Source: JAAGZL01 sp050290785 (GTDB lineage Bacteria; Pseudomonadota; Gammaproteobacteria; Chromatiales; Chromatiaceae). Taken from it: 64,000 bases of DNA. Positions 62,990-64,000 of this stretch are shown here, piece by piece; the stretch's first letter is position 1; each line of letters starts with the position of its first letter. Below the pieces are notes generated by a model that had not been told where the DNA came from, made no database searches, and saw only the letters and a program-made list of their open reading frames with translations. The stretch lies in the NCBI GenBank assembly GCA_050290785.1, contig JBNKIR010000042.1:24346-88345 (forward strand). The letters run 5' to 3'. A program made the translations under genes and the position numbers.

Positions 62990-64000
62990 ATGTCTAGAAA
63001 ATATTCTCTTTTGAGTAAATGGGCTAATGGTCAGAATTCCAGTTTCAATATTGATTACTGGTTAAATCAGCTGCTTGTCAGAAATAAACTATTTGGCGAT
63101 CTCTTGAATAAGGTTAATGCTGATGCCGGCAGCAGTGCAGTCATATCGAACGAAAGCACAGAAACTACTAATGTAGATGGCCACGATGATGCGCCTGTAG
63201 CGGCCACCACAGATACAACAGCAGACCCTGCTGCAGTTACAGATGTAGGTGCAAAAACCACCGCAGTTTCAGCCGCAGAGATGACTACCGGTACAGCGGC
63301 AGTTACAACTACAGAGTCAACTACGGAAGCAGTGCCAGAGACAACCCAAGAAACAGCACCAGAGACAACCGTAGAGATAGTTCCAAGGGTAACCGCTGTT
63401 ACCTCATCGGTCACCACTACAGTAACGGCACCGGCAGCACCGCCAGCCCCAAACGCACCACCACCGATAACGACAGAAGACACTACAGGGATAACTGCAA
63501 CTGATACTGCTGTCACAACTACAGATGAGCCAACTGATACAACCACAGAGGAAACGGCAGATCCCGTTGCAGTAATTATGGGAGGGGACGGAGACGACTG
63601 CTTGTATGGTGAGGATGGTGATGACGCCATATATGGAGAGGCGGGCAATGACTACCTAAATGGCCGGGCCGGTAACGACACTCTGGATGGTGGATTGGGA
63701 GACGACAAACTCTATGGAGAGATGGGAGACGACACCCTGGTAGGAGGAGATGGAAACGATTACCTGAACGGTGGAGATGGCAATGACGTCCTGTCTGGTG
63801 GGGAAGGGAATGACTATCTCAAGGGGTACAACGGTAATGACACCATGGAAGGTGGAGCCGGCGACGACACCCTGTACGGTCACGAGGGGGAAGACACCCT
63901 GCTGGGAGGGGACGGAGCCGACTATCTGAACGGAGGGGCGGACAACGACTACCTTGAGGGAGGCATAGGAGACGACAAGCTGTATGGAGAGGCGGGAGAC
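62990..64000 (+). CDS. RTX (haemolysin-type calcium-binding repeat) protein, 3' part outside window
   Basis: The ATG at 62990 has AGGAGG seven bases upstream and is the only plausible start; the frame stays open to the right edge (337 codons seen). Residues 1-~50 are a mixed N-terminal region (SRKYSLLSKWANGQN). Residues ~65-195 are a low-complexity Thr/Ala/Val/Pro linker. From residue 198 begins a run of at least 15 nonapeptides of the GGxGxDxLx type (GGDGDDCLY, GEAGNDYLN and so on), the Ca2+-binding beta-roll of type I-secreted proteins. There is no N-terminal signal peptide, as expected for such proteins. The enzyme or adhesin function would lie further right. Confidence 0.9.
   Translation, partial: MSRKYSLLSKWANGQNSSFNIDYWLNQLLVRNKLFGDLLNKVNADAGSSAVISNESTETTNVDGHDDAPVAATTDTTADPAAVTDVGAKTTAVSAAEMTTGTAAVTTTESTTEAVPETTQETAPETTVEIVPRVTAVTSSVTTTVTAPAAPPAPNAPPPITTEDTTGITATDTAVTTTDEPTDTTTEETADPVAVIMGGDGDDCLYGEDGDDAIYGEAGNDYLNGRAGNDTLDGGLGDDKLYGEMGDDTLVGGDGNDYLNGGDGNDVLSGGEGNDYLKGYNGNDTMEGGAGDDTLYGHEGEDTLLGGDGADYLNGGADNDYLEGGIGDDKLYGEAGD

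Noticed and set aside
63067..63648. 193-codon minus-strand ORF rich in Val/Ser/Thr
   Set aside because: Mirror image of the Thr/Ala-rich linker of the RTX gene, which has the proper start and repeats.

Overview
The window is chromosomal DNA from a gammaproteobacterium. LysS, ValS, Mfd with its usual partner CsiV, ArfB, YchJ, DsbB, IbpA-type Hsp20s and a DUF6763-type protein all look gammaproteobacterial. A TusA sulfur carrier, di-haem cytochrome c peroxidase, bacteriohemerythrin, two NosL-like proteins, FNR/Anr-type sites, PPDK, GTP-PEPCK and GlgC suggest a facultatively micro-oxic or anaerobic, possibly sulfur-oxidising, organism. The exact taxon is inference. I see no rRNA, tRNA, CRISPR array, transposase or classical transcription-factor gene. 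The window starts inside lysS and ends inside an RTX-repeat gene.

Layout. 0-5.4 kb: lysS, a divergent HD-GYP protein, an acylphosphatase/GIY-YIG pair, a cold-shock protein and two Hsp20 genes behind a sigma-32-like promoter. 5.5-11.1 kb: PPDK, a DUF6763-like protein, an L,D-transpeptidase, a PilZ protein and an HEAAH putative metalloprotease. 11.3-18.3 kb: a fused 5-oxoprolinase, then a TRAP transporter (dctP, internal terminator, dctQ, dctM). 18.4-21.4 kb: a periplasmic MsrAB fusion and four small exported proteins of unknown role. 21.7-26.2 kb: the most interesting block, a six-gene unit made of a small membrane protein, a MacB/FtsX-type permease, a LolD-type ATPase, a Cys/His-rich polytopic membrane protein, a Tat-type NosL-like protein and a second NosL-like protein. 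It lies behind a perfect FNR-type palindrome with a -10 hexamer at the class II distance.

26.4-34.8 kb: GTP-PEPCK, YchJ, a lytic transglycosylase, DsbB, a GFA-family protein, a third Hsp20, TusA, an MscS channel and a HerA-like ATPase. 34.8-43.3 kb: bacteriohemerythrin, GlgC, ArfB, a Ser/Thr kinase fused to a cyclic-nucleotide-binding domain, a fumarylacetoacetase-family enzyme, succinate-semialdehyde dehydrogenase, a ferritin-like protein and cytochrome c peroxidase with its own FNR-type site. 43.8-54 kb: a PhnD-like/PAS/GAF/PAS/HD-GYP receptor, endonuclease IV, a YcbK-like protein, a large L,D-transpeptidase, and a valS whose base composition is mosaic. 54-64 kb: a membrane coiled-coil protein with a duplicated beta domain, a TVP38-flavoprotein fusion, a YpsA-like SLOG protein, a compact promoter-to-terminator unit that may be a small RNA or an 18-codon gene, csiV, mfd, and the start of an RTX protein.

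Themes: several stress and protein-repair functions (three Hsp20, MsrAB, DsbB, Ccp), cell-wall remodelling (two L,D-transpeptidases, a YcbK-like protein, a lytic transglycosylase), cyclic-nucleotide signalling (two HD-GYP, PilZ, cNMP kinase) and oxygen-regulated metal/redox functions. Function is assigned from motifs and family memory only; no database search was run.
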